Below are positions 54,610 to 63,776 of a DNA stretch of 64,000 bases, piece by piece. This DNA is from Odiellus spinosus (lineage: Eukaryota; Arthropoda; Arachnida; Opiliones; Phalangiidae). The stretch lies in contig OY987225.1 in assembly GCA_963920705.1 (NCBI GenBank), positions 4,218,334-4,282,333 of the forward strand, given 5' to 3'. Each line of letters opens with the position of its first letter. Positions within the stretch are counted from its first letter, which is position 1. The translations under genes were made by a program, and so were the position numbers. The notes beneath the pieces were generated by a model, which worked only from the letters and a program-made list of their open reading frames with translations, had not been told where the DNA came from and did no database searches.

Positions 54610-55075
54610 CTAGGACATAATTGGCGCGCTAGAATATTGATTTGATTTAAGTCTCGTGTTTGCTTGAAAAGTATTATATATATAAGTCGCGTTTAACGAG
54701 ATTTCTCGGATACTTTTATTAAAAAGATTTTGAACAATGAAAAGTACGGACTTATGATGTGAATATTTAGTGAAAATATCAGCAATCAACCCCCCTTTAT
54801 TTTGACTCATAACATCATCGATAACTAACAGGACATTTCGGGAACCATCATAAATTGATACGTCGGGTAACCCTTCTAAAAATTTACGCCTAATTTCTTC
54901 ATATCGTCGTAGATTGGTTACCAAACAGAGTAATACCAATCAACTTGAGCTATGGGGAGATCAAACATTTAAGCCCGCTCTTTTATTATCCTCTGACACA
55001 ACATAGTTTTCCCACTACCGGAGCTACCGACCACCAGGGTACCGGAAGGATGATTGAATCGTAACATGACAACTC
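54610..55075 (-). pseudogene. A32-like packaging ATPase (Polinton/adintovirus type), broken
   Basis: On the minus strand the first piece (about 55,071-54,974) reads RFNHPSGTLVVGSSGSGKT, a textbook Walker A loop, then MLCQRIIKERA and a stop. After a broken stretch with two further stops, the frame from 54,939 carries RRKFLEGLPDVSIYDG, NVLLVIDDVM (Walker B), GGLIADIFTKYSHHKSVLF and the sensor-like LFIVQNLFNKSIREISLNA. This order is typical of FtsK/HerA-type genome packaging ATPases of Polintons and related viruses, which drive DNA into the capsid. At least one stop and one frame change separate the Walker A and B parts. The gene is short at its 3' end. The adjacent small basic gene is on the same strand. 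Confidence 0.75.
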
Positions 55076-55440
55076 CAAAACTCAAACTCTAATGATTCTA
55101 ATTTCGAAAAGACATTTAATTTTATAGGTATTATATCTCGATTCGCGGTGACAGTCCACACCCCCTTCGCGCGCGCGGTTTTTCGCGGTCGCGTTTCGCG
55201 GCTGTTGTTTACGCGGTAATTAAGCCTATACTAATAATTATTATTTAAACATTAAATAATGTTCGTTTTTCGGAGGCTTGCTATATGACTTTGTAATACT
55301 TTATATTTTCGGTGGGAAAATCTCGGTCTATAGAAATAAGACAACATCTTTCTTTCCTAAAAATGGGAGGAACCTTTTTCACGATAAATTGGCAATCGAA
55401 AATAGCGATCTTAAAAAAAAGACGGATAGGTAGTTGAACC

Positions 55441-55560
55441 CCCAAGTCAAAAAAAGGGTAGGAACAACCCGTGGTTCAGAAGCCACGAAGGACCAACCTC
55501 GGTGGGCCTACAAACTAGGTGGTCCATACCAACGGTAAAGAAAACCAGGCTTCAATAGTG
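55441..55560 (+). other. Partial copy of the Pro/Arg-rich exon end
   Basis: CAACCCGTGGTTCAGAAGCC parallels CAACCGTGGTTAAACCACG at 40,318. One frame reads NPWFRSHEGPTSVG against the QPWLNHVGPNHGP of copy B. It is short and isolated. Confidence 0.3.
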
Positions 55561-55709
55561 GGAAGATAATTGGTCCTTGCTGAAAGATGAATGGGCATCG
55601 GTGAAATTTTGGCCAGTTATTTCACACGGGGGTAAAGTTTGTAAGCGTTCGCTAGCTAAGGTGTGGTAGTTCGTTGGGGGCGTTAGGTGAAGATTCTTGA
55701 ACCTTAGCT

Positions 55710-55815
55710 GACCATTGGAGGGTCGCGATGGTCCGGGGACAAGGGGTAAAATTATCTCGCGGGTTTCCTATACAATTTTTTAGGATAAAAACGCCTAAAT
55801 TTTTAACCAAGACTA
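55710..55815 (+). repeat. 100-bp block, second copy (see 40,090-40,195)
   Basis: Near-identical to the block ahead of the Pro/Arg-rich exon at 40.2 kb. Here it ends in ACCAAGACTACCATTCTGC and is not followed by that exon. Confidence 0.75.
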
Positions 55816-55944
55816 CCATTCTGCTCTCGCCGTTCTAAACCTAAGCAACATAACAAGGAAATAAGATGGCTGCCCAACTTCCCGATTTGACGTAAGTGGA
55901 AATCTTTGAGAAAATCTCGGTACTTTAAGTTGGATATAGCTTTA

Positions 55945-56045
55945 GAAAATAACTTGGTTTAATTTCGGGACATTTTAGAAATAACTTGGTTTAATTTCGG
56001 GACATTTTAGAATTAACTTTGTTTAATTGCGGGTCGTTTTTAATA
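55945..56045 (+). repeat. Three tandem copies of a 35-40 bp unit
   Basis: AAATAACTTGGTTTAATTTC and GGGACATTTTAGAA repeat three times, the third diverged. A related half unit stands further on. Confidence 0.7.
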
Positions 56046-56127
56046 AACAACTGCCCGGATATATTTAGAAATATAGTTTTAGAAATTGATTACACTCTAG
56101 GTTAAGAGGTCTAAAACATATTCCAAC

Positions 56128-56433
56128 TTGAAGTACCGAGATTTTCAAAACCTTATATTTTGGAGATATTTTAATTTTTTTTATAATAGCCGTGTAAAGC
56201 TGGAGGCCCCTGCCTCAACCCCGGGAAGCTCGGCGTACTCGCCGCGCCGGTCTCCGGACCAACGTTGGATGGCGAGGTCACCTAGGGGGACCCCCCGAGC
56301 CGCTCGACACTCCGCCAGAGCTCGGCGCGCTCTTTTCGTAGATGGGGCGCCCGAAGCCCGGATTGTGGGGGTGCGTCGAGTGCACCGGCGTCCGTCTCCG
56401 TCGCCAACCGCTAGCCCCGTCCGCTTAGGCGGG
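56128..56433 (+). CDS. GC-rich Pro/Arg-rich protein exon, copy C
   Basis: The leader and first 245 bp match the exon at 17.0 kb base for base with about a dozen changes. It includes the AT-rich leader ending TTTATAATAG and the frame SSAYSPRRSPDQRWMARSP, AARHSARARRALFVDGAPEA. At about 56,374 the two copies part. This one runs for a short time through RRPSPSPTASPVRLGG and then directly into a P-type transposase exon. The GC-rich module therefore forms a hybrid reading frame with the P-type element, probably at an insertion or truncation boundary. Confidence 0.45.
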
Positions 56434-58025
56434 GGATATGAAGCCCCTTTTTGTCACATGTTGAAGCTTTTGAGAAATTTGTGGGAACATTACGGAGTCT
56501 TGATAGATAGACGAACTGGCGAAGTACAAATTCATTCATTATAGATAACATGAAGTAGTTTAGAGCTTGATTCAATCATGTTCTCACTTTTTAGCGCTAT
56601 GAGTGGTCATACGTGTCAGTGCTTCATGACTATCAAGAATATGAGGGCTTAACATTAGCAAACAAATTAACAAAATTCCACATAAAGTTTAAAAGCCAAA
56701 AAATGAAGGTAAAACTGGCCGCTCAATTACTGAGTAATTCGGTCGCAAAAAGTATGCAGTTCTTGAAGGACGCTGGTGATCCAACATTTCAAGGATCTGG
56801 CCCTACCATTAAGTTCATAGAGTCTATTAACCGGTAAATATTTTTCTGGAGGCTGTAGTGGAATCTTTGCATTCACAACTTTACTTGTACAGGATGTTTG
56901 ATGTTTTGAACTCTCGAAACCCAATGGCAAAAGGGTACAAATCCCCAATTCGACGTTCCAACCTTGAAATCACACGGCGGGATCTCTTGAAAACTAAAGA
57001 CCTTTCATTTAATTTGACTGATGTGGAAGGAAATCTGATTCTAAATGGAACAAGAAAAACTGCAATTATGGGATTTGGAGTGACTATTCACAGTGTCTTG
57101 TATATTGCTGATAAATATGTAGCTCCTCCTGATGCACCCCTAAAGTAATTATCAGAAAAACAACAGTAATCCTATAGCTCTAATCTAAAAGTATGAAAAC
57201 CCCTTTAGGTACTTTTTAACTTACAAACTTTCGCAAGATCACTTGGAGTTGTACTTCAATACGATCCGTCAAAAAGGAGGGTGGAACAATAATCCTAACT
57301 GTCGTCAATTCACTGCAGCCTATAAAAAATCTTTGGTTACAAAAATAGAAGCATCAAGAAGTGGAAATGTTATTTCCTTAGATAATACAGATGTTCCAGA
57401 TCTGTGTGCTATTGCGGAGTTTAATGAAAATCCGACACCTTCAGAAACTATATTGGAAGAAGATCTGGAAACTAGTATTGTTTTACTTTCGGAGGAAACA
57501 TCCAATATCTTCAGAGAGAATATTATTAACTATGTTGCTGGTTTCGTTGTCAGAAAAATAAGGAAAGAACTAAAATGTCAACAATGTTTAGCTGCGTTAG
57601 ATGATACGTTACACCCACTTTCTAGCCATAAATATGCTAGGGTCGACACAGAAATGCTTTTGCATTTGAAAGATAATGGAGGACTTTGCCACCCATCTCC
57701 TAGCGTAGTTAAACTTTGTAGTTTGACAGAAAAGGCAATCAGACACTTTGGCAACATCAAGGGCTCTGCCAAAAATATTAACTTGAAGATAGAGTGTCTA
57801 GTTTTAAGACAACTACTCACATTAGACATCTTTCCAACGCTAACAGAGCACATGTTTGACGATGAACTTGGTTGTCAACATCACTTGAATGCTTTGATCA
57901 AAAAAATCATCAAGAATTACGTTAACATTCGCCTAAGAAAAGTCAGCAGAGACATTAATGACCAGATGAAAAAGGATGCTATTAGAAAAAAACTAACTAA
58001 ACTGATCCTTTTCCAAGGACAATAA
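56434..58025 (+). CDS. P-element-like transposase, C-terminal part, four exons
   Basis: The match starts at FCHMLKLLRNLWEHYGVLID, the region after the DP-H block of P transposases; the THAP and early RNase-H parts are absent. Exon 2 (about 56,597-56,834) gives YEGLTLANKLTKFHIKF, KVKLAAQLLSNSVAKSM and GPTIKFIESINR. Exon 3 (56,895-57,145) gives RMFDVLNSRNPMAKGYKSP and KTAIMGFGVTIHSVLYIADK. Exon 4 (from about 57,211) gives LSQDHLELYFNTIRQKGGWN, NPNCRQFTAAYKKSLV, INYVAGFVVRKIRKELKCQQC and the GGLCHPS block, ending at TAA 58,023-58,025. It runs through the complete C-terminal domain with no stops. The 5' half was replaced by the GC-rich module, so the enzyme is incomplete. Confidence 0.85.
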
Positions 58026-59449
58026 TCATCATCCTTGCAATCATCAGCATTGTGTAGTTACTAGTGTAAATTTTGGTAGGATATATTCTATATATATATA
58101 TACAAAATTTAAAACATATTTACATTAATATTTAGTGAAAATAAACTACACTTACCATTCATTCATCTTTCCATTGTTAATTCGTAATTATTTACATATT
58201 TTCCACTTCAACTTGAGTAGTTTAATTCTATATTCTGAAATTTACAAGTGCTCCTCGTTTCCACCAGTAGCGGAAGTAATAGCAGACCGCAAATTGATAC
58301 CGCGCATGCGCATTGACTAGGAATTAAAATTATTGAATCCTATTTTCAAATGTAGATGGCGCCTCCAGACTTTGCCCCTATGATACATGGGCCGCGGGGA
58401 GGGATGGCAACGATCACAAAAATGAAATCGAACAGTGGGTCTAAGTTATTATTTATATATTATGTCTATGCATGTTCCCAAACCCGGTAAGAATTGTTTG
58501 TCTTTAAAATCTCACTAAAATTATGTTCTTTTTCTAGTTGGCCGTTCATTGTTATTTACAAACGAAATAGAAACGATGAAGAAGAGTTAAAAGAAAGAAA
58601 ACACACGGAACACGTCTTGTCGTCCCTAAATCATCCTAAATAGGTTAAATTTTTAATGAAAAGACCAGAGAGCAGACGAAAGTGTGCTATTAAATTCCGC
58701 TAGATGTCTATACTGTACTAGGTCCACGCCGCTCAGGTTGCCGTACACGCAGTTCCCCCTTTTCCGTTCCAGGAGACGTAGTATTATATTCCTAGGCTGA
58801 ATGAACTGATTGGGCTTTCGGATTCGGCCATTAGACATATTCTGGCATTATGGAGCAAGAACACTGCACGATTTCGAAAAAAGGCGGTGCAGGTGTAGTC
58901 TTTGGTGTTGTAATTTTTTTTTTAAATGGCCTTTAGCTTAGATTATTTTGGGTCTATTTTGTATCGGCGCCCAGTGTGTCTTTCGGTATTTTTCCCTAAA
59001 TTGTAAATTGTCGATTTGTAAAATGTAAATAGTTTTTTATTTCTGTACTACGTGGTAGTTTTTTGTACCCCATTTTTCTTGTATTTTCTCCCTATTTTTA
59101 TCCATAATTTTTGTTTGTACATCGTAGATAATTTTTGTACCTAAACAATTTAAATTTTGTCTGGCGATCGTACATAGTTTTTGTACCAATTTTTTTTCTT
59201 TATATTGTTTCCTTTAGTCGAGCTCCAATAGGAGCCGCCCTGTTATCAAAGGGTGTATTTTTGTAATACGGCTTTTAAGCTAAAAATCCCCAAAAAATGG
59301 TTTTAAACTCAACATCGTTACTTCCTACGATATTGTAATTGCTAAGGGGTTCAGAGAACAAATCTAATTGGGACATCATTCCTTCCATCGTGAACAACAA
59401 TTGGAAAGGTTAACACTCTTCTTTTTAATGTAAAAAATCTGTTTTTCTT
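58026..59449. other. Spacer with TTTTTGTACC repeats and one weak frame
   Basis: From 59,050 to 59,190 the motif TTTTTGTACC/CATCGTACATAG recurs loosely. A 61-codon minus frame (58,838-58,653; FIQPRNIILRLLERKRGN) could be a small gene but has no support beyond being open. A sister of the 43.2-kb hairpin lies at 59,222-59,235. Confidence 0.35.
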
Positions 59450-59671
59450 TTAATCTTTTTTTTTTCGAGTTACTCTCTTGCGTTTACCGCTACCATATTG
59501 GGCTACTTTATTACCCGCTTGATGTAATAAATTAGATACTGCGAGTTTCAGGTTTCTCTTGAATGAACTTTTGGGGTCCTGACCCGCTTGTATATCACCG
59601 AACATGCGAATTAAATTACTTTTTTCATCATTATAGACTCGATTAGAATATTCTTTAGCTAAAACTCGCAT
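59450..59671 (-). CDS. Small basic protein, 73 residues
   Basis: From an ATG at 59,671 the frame encodes RVLAKEYSNRVYNDEKSNLI, SSFKRNLKLAVSNLLHQAG and a strongly basic tail GKRKRVTRKKKD. The tail is like a nuclear localisation or DNA-condensing sequence. It is divergent from the Cys-rich gene at 59,750 (gap about 80 bp), consistent with a shared promoter and compact viral-type packing. I recognise no family. A small virion core or DNA-binding protein is a possibility by composition only. Confidence 0.45.
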   Translation of the reverse strand: MRVLAKEYSNRVYNDEKSNLIRMFGDIQAGQDPKSSFKRNLKLAVSNLLHQAGNKVAQYGSGKRKRVTRKKKD

Positions 59672-59737
59672 ACAGAGTTAGAGTATAGAACTTTTTCAAA
59701 ATCGTTATCTCCAAAGTAATCATATAATTTGTCTTTA

Positions 59738-60034
59738 GATCAATCAACAATGACCGAATGGAGAGAAGTTCCCCGCGATTGCCAACTCTCTTGCCCGAGG
59801 TGTGATAGTGATCTCGCGTCAGTCCCAGCTCACACGAACCTTCTCCATTTTTGTGTGTCTCGTGATTGTATCATGCACAGGAGGTGTGTATTAGTACAAC
59901 AAAAGAAACATTACCGTCCACCCGCCATGATGAGTGAACGGACGGTAATGCTTGATGAACGGTTGTTCTGTCGGTGGTGTTCCGACTACAAATATACCAT
60001 AAAAAATATTTGCGAGTGTAAAAAAATAAATTAA
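59738..60034 (+). CDS. Cys-rich zinc-ribbon-like small protein (family member 3)
   Basis: The first ATG is in MTEWREVPRDCQLSCPRCD at 59,750; an upstream in-frame TTG start is less likely. It then has NLLHFCVSRDCIMHRRCVLV and, further on, a second module ERLFCRWCSDYKYTIKNIC ending CECKKIN. The first module, C-x2-C, about 18 residues, HFC-x4-C, matches the genes at 32.7, 61.3 and 62.7 kb. The second adds C-x2-C and C-x-C. It forms the divergent partner of the basic protein gene. About ten Cys in 95 residues predict two zinc sites. No function is known to me. Confidence 0.55.
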   Translation, partial: DQSTMTEWREVPRDCQLSCPRCDSDLASVPAHTNLLHFCVSRDCIMHRRCVLVQQKKHYRPPAMMSERTVMLDERLFCRWCSDYKYTIKNICECKKIN

Positions 60035-60064
60035 TAATTAAAATATATAACGTAAAAGGAACCA

Positions 60065-60561
60065 ATCTCTAAAATTATTTATAATTAAGCCTACTATATT
60101 TGTTTAAGCATACTTATAACGTCACGTATCTGAGCTCACCTAACCCAAGCTAGGATATGCATTTATCTGACGGTATCCAAGCTAGGATGACTAAAGGTCC
60201 GTTTTCAATAAAGCTTTTTTGAACAAAAAAGCGAGCTTTTGCTTGAAAAATCCAAGCAAATTGCAAAAGCTTAAAGTTAGGTCGTTTTCATAATAGCTTG
60301 GTCGTGAGCTTCGAGCGGTAGGCCTAACGATTTTGCTTGAATTTTTGTTCAAGCTCATATCTACCCCAGCTAGATATTTGCTGGAGATTTTTCTTTCATC
60401 GTCTGACATCATTCATACGCGTCCAATAGAAATTCAACACTTGTCTGCCCCCCACCCACACTCTGCCCACACACACACACGTTTTCTTTTCTAGTTTTCG
60501 GTTGACCGCGGGCGCGTTGTGTTTTTTATTATTATTATTATTATTATTTAATTAATTTAAA
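60065..60561. other. Spacer with an imperfect AAGCTT-rich hairpin and a MADF leader
   Basis: Between 60,195 and 60,350 the sequence AAGCTTTTTTGAAC and TTTTTGTTCAAGCTC face each other across a stretch of about 140 bp, a MITE-like foldback. ATT repeats at 60,530-60,548 lie just before the MADF ATG. Confidence 0.4.
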
Positions 60562-60931
60562 ATGCCTTCAAAGAAAGAATTACAAGAAATGTTACGAATG
60601 GAAAAAGAGTTAAATAAAAAGTTGGCAGCTCAAGAAAAAGAAGCAATATGTGCTCTAGTCAGGCAACATGAAAACTTATGGAACCGAGGCCTAGCTTCCT
60701 ATAGAGATAGGGACCTAAATGAAAAATCTTGGGCTGAGATAGCCAATGAAATGAAATTAAAAAGTGAGTACACAATGTTTTAAATTTGGCTCAATATATT
60801 CCATGATAACTTGAAATTATTTTAATTAGAGGATGTATGCAAAAAAAGATGGAAAACTTCCAAGAGTGGCCAAGAAACAGATGAATCTGTTTTTGATTCT
60901 ACTACGGCACATTTTCGATTAGTTTTAAAAT
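60562..60931 (+). CDS. MADF-type DNA-binding protein, two exons
   Basis: Exon 1 from the ATG encodes a charged coil (MPSKKELQEMLRMEKELNKK) and the MADF core: AICALVRQHENLWNRGLASY, RDRDLNEKSWAEIANEMKL. It ends at a GTGAGT (60,763). After TTTTAATTAG exon 2 gives DVCKKRWKTSKSGQETDES and a stop TAA at 60,931. At about 105 residues it is short and lacks a BESS tail. It is clearly related to the protein at 53.1 kb (LWN+A/G-SYR-RDL pattern). A Harbinger transposase end lies 3 kb away (63.8 kb), again suggesting a two-gene element. Confidence 0.65.
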
Positions 60932-61164
60932 AAATGGTTCGAATATACTCTTTTCGTTGAATAGAATGATTATTTTGTAGAAATTAGCCGGCTTTATATA
61001 CTAGATTAACTCAAGGTTAACACGCCCTTGTAAAAAACTAATTAACTTTTTAGGGTAATATATACTTTTTATATAAGCCAGAGTTTTGAAACGCTATTTA
61101 AATATTTTAAGTATAGTTAGATTACATTTTAATAAAATTGGGTATATTTTTGATTTTTTATATA

Positions 61165-61518
61165 GATTTCCATCTGAGACGCAATTACCGCGGAAAAAAA
61201 ATCATAAAAAGGAATGAAATTCCCCAGTGCCCATCATGCGACATAACAACTTATGTTGTGTGTCATACAGTAGAGCAAATTATCCATTTCTGCCTTAACC
61301 CCACGTGCTATGTCTTTAAAGAAGCCGTATATCTTCAGCGGGAAAATGTTTTATTGACACAAATATCCTTTCCACCCTTAGAATATTTACCGTTAAATGA
61401 TATTTGTGTCAACTGTAAACAGTTTTGTCCCACTGAAAATCGATATATGAAAGCGTGTGGCGTTTTTGAAAGGGAGAATAAAGTGAATTATCACTGCTGC
61501 CGCTATCCCAAAGATTAG
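61165..61518 (+). CDS. Cys-rich zinc-ribbon-like small protein (family member 4)
   Basis: The open part follows a TATATAG acceptor at 61,165, so this is probably a second exon. It encodes IIKRNEIPQCPSCDITTYVV, QIIHFCLNPTCYVFKEAVYL and QRENVLLTQI. A second Cys module, NDICVNCKQFCPTENRYMKA, ends in NYHCCRYPKD. The first module is C-x2-C, 18 residues, H-F-C-x4-C followed by YLQR..VL, the best match to member 2 at 32.7 kb (YIQRGCVL). This shows that members inside and outside the 44.9-kb structure are related. A first exon and start codon were not found. Confidence 0.55.
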   Translation, partial: DFHLRRNYRGKKIIKRNEIPQCPSCDITTYVVCHTVEQIIHFCLNPTCYVFKEAVYLQRENVLLTQISFPPLEYLPLNDICVNCKQFCPTENRYMKACGVFERENKVNYHCCRYPKD

Positions 61519-62381
61519 TCTTAGGATAATCCCTTTCCTTCTTTCTATTATTTTAATTTGTCCATCCTACCCATTTCTTTCCTCTCTTATTTTATCCTTC
61601 AATTTCCTTAATAACATTAATTAATCTTTCCTTTTCAGTATACGAATCATTATTTCCATCGTTTAAAATAATTACATTGACAATAACGTTTAGTAACAGT
61701 ATTTCCCTCCGTTTTTCTTGACATGACGATCTTAAATAAGTTGTTATAAATTATGAACTTTGTTAATATGTCAATAGCCCTCAGAGCAATGATATAAAAC
61801 CCCCCTTATTTCCTATTGGTTATTCGAAAACAGAGACCGACAAATATCCGGATAAAAATAATAACAATTTTAATTCGTGACACTACCACTTTAAAAAACT
61901 CTCCGAGGGAAAGTGGTTCTCGCGAAAGACCGCGCGCGAAACAACCGCCTTTGTATTACGAGAAGATAGAACCTCGCTAGGCTAGTACGTCAGAAGAGAG
62001 CCAAGATGTTTTAGGCTGCCGCGTACAAAAGCGAGAGCGCGGAGCCCTCCGGCGCGAGCGGAATTTCTCAACAATTTGATGCTGTCAAAAACAAGGTCTC
62101 TCGAGCCCAAGGAGCGGCTCTAGAGGGCTTGGGGCCGGCAAGGGGGTCGAATTTCTTATTCAGGGGGTATAAGACTACTCACAGCTGGAGGAGGATCAGA
62201 ACAAAATGGGTACCAAGAAATCCTTTTAAGATACAAAGCCTATTTATAAAAATATTTTAATCTAGGCTAATTATCCCCTCTAGTTCAATTTTTACATAGT
62301 GATAACACATTTATTTTCATATATAAAGCTAAAAAATATTAACATTTTTAAAGTCTTAGTAACATAAGAACTCGATAAAAA
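61519..62381. other. Spacer with GC-rich patch
   Basis: Pyrimidine-rich from 61,530 to 61,640, then a GC-rich stretch 61,900-62,150 (CGCGAAAGACCGCGCGCGAA). No frame is credible. It could be a promoter region for the genes after 62,380. Confidence 0.35.
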
Positions 62382-62803
62382 ATGGCTTTCTGTTTAAGTG
62401 TCAATTGCGATATTAAAAACACCGAGCCTTTTGAGACAATTTTGTCCTTAACCGCACTTAGTTTTCACATTTGTGATAAAAATGCTCTTTTTAACAAATT
62501 ACCCGTAGAAAAGCGCGATAACGTTGTTAATATAATAGGTAAACGCTTTTTGATCAGTGTCATGAACTTTTAAAAGACTATAATTACTTTATAGCCCAAA
62601 AAAATGGACTTTTTCGTTTCAATAGATATAATTGTGATTTGGAAATCCCTCCTCCTTTTTGTCCTTTTGAGTTGCATATTGGTTATCCTACCTGTCCCTT
62701 CCTTCATTTTCGCTGTTCCACGTTTCAAATTCACACCAGCTATTATATACGTGGCTGGACTTTCTATAAAGCGGCCATTTTTGCTACCTTGTACGTTACT
62801 TAA
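62382..62803 (+). pseudogene. Cys-rich small protein with homopolymer frameshift (family member 5)
   Basis: The first frame (ATG 62,382) encodes FCLSVNCDIKNTEPFETIL and VEKRDNVVNIIGKR. At the T run near 62,548 the coding signal moves to the next frame: FDQCHELLKDYNYFIAQK, then PPPFCPFELHIGYPTCPFLH, then FRCSTFQIHTSYYIRGW, with a stop at 62,801. One base gained or lost would connect them. The second part has C-P-x-x and FLHFRC with a following SYYIRGW, corresponding to HFC...YLQR in members 2 and 4, but one Cys of the first pair is replaced. A separate long frame (62,604-62,972) overlapping it is a shadow. Confidence 0.5.
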
Positions 62804-63293
62804 TGAATACCAGTATTGTTATCAAAAAATAATGATATCCTTATTTGGTTATCGGGAATTTAACATTTTTTGCAAAAACCCTACGCTAGAAATGAGAAAA
62901 ATAAGAAGAAGAAAGATTAACTATCTTAATCGACAGGTTTGTAATTTTTTTAAAAAACTTAAATTTATTTAAGTTTAATATGTTATTTACTTTTAGATGA
63001 AAAAAATTAAAGCCCGATTTTTAACTCTAGAACCGGAAATGGACTAATTTATTACACTCTATAACTTTGCAATTTTTCTTTGTGAAACTATTCCTTTATA
63101 ATAAATATATTCTTTCAAAAATAGTATTTTTGTAAAATGATAATTATACCACTTAAATGTAATTATAGTGAATATTTTCATAATTTGTAACCACTTTCAT
63201 AACCACTTTTTTATATTAAGCCACAGAATATATAAATACGAAAAAATAAGGTTCATTTTTTCAATATTGAATTTTCTTGCCAAACCTAAAAGT

Positions 63294-63690
63294 ATGGCTA
63301 ATAAAAATATTGCCGTAGTTCAGCCGTTTTATCCTGTTCTGAAATATTTAAAATTAAGTCCAGCCGCTTTTACACCAACTAGAGCTACGAATTGGTCGGC
63401 AAGCCTGGACTTTTACTCGTTGTATGACACCGTAATCCCCGTCAATGAACTTGTCAAAGTACACACGGGTATTGCTCTTGAACTACCACCCTACACTGTG
63501 GGGACGCTGCTTGGAAGGTCATGTAGGTTTTACACTATGAAACTTAAAACTAACTTTTAAAATTATAGCTAAAATTTCTATTTTAGCGAAACTTTTTGAA
63601 GGTATTTTTGTGTATCCAGGGAATATAGACTCAGACTTTCGGGGCGAGCTACAAGTCATTTTAAGAACCAACTTAGAAACCGATCAATGA
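63294..63690 (+). CDS. dut-like: dUTPase-like protein, short, two exons
   Basis: Exon 1 (63,294-63,522) encodes FYPVLKYLKLSPAAFTPTRA, NWSASLDFYSLYDTVIP (motif 1, with Asp-Phe-Tyr-Ser) and HTGIALELPPYTVG, reaching LGRS (motif 2). A 64-nt intron (T|GTAGG to ATTTTAG) joins to exon 2 (63,587-63,690): FEGIFVYPGNIDSDFRGEL, motif 3 with the catalytic-type Asp, then a stop. Total 110 residues; free-standing trimeric dUTPases are usually about 140. Motifs 4 and 5, which close the active site, are absent, and motif 3's usual Tyr is Phe. dUTPases remove dUTP and occur in cells, retroviruses and many DNA viruses. The short form may be truncated or non-catalytic. Confidence 0.7.
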
Positions 63691-63776
63691 AAGGAAAGAT
63701 TGTTGGCTTATTGGTATTTGCTTAATAAAATATACATTTGTTTCACATTGTGTATTATATTAATAAATTTACTCAT

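Noticed and set aside
62604-62972. Membrane-like 122-codon protein
   Set aside because: It overlaps the Cys-rich family frame, which has clear family motifs; the hydrophobic frame is its shadow.
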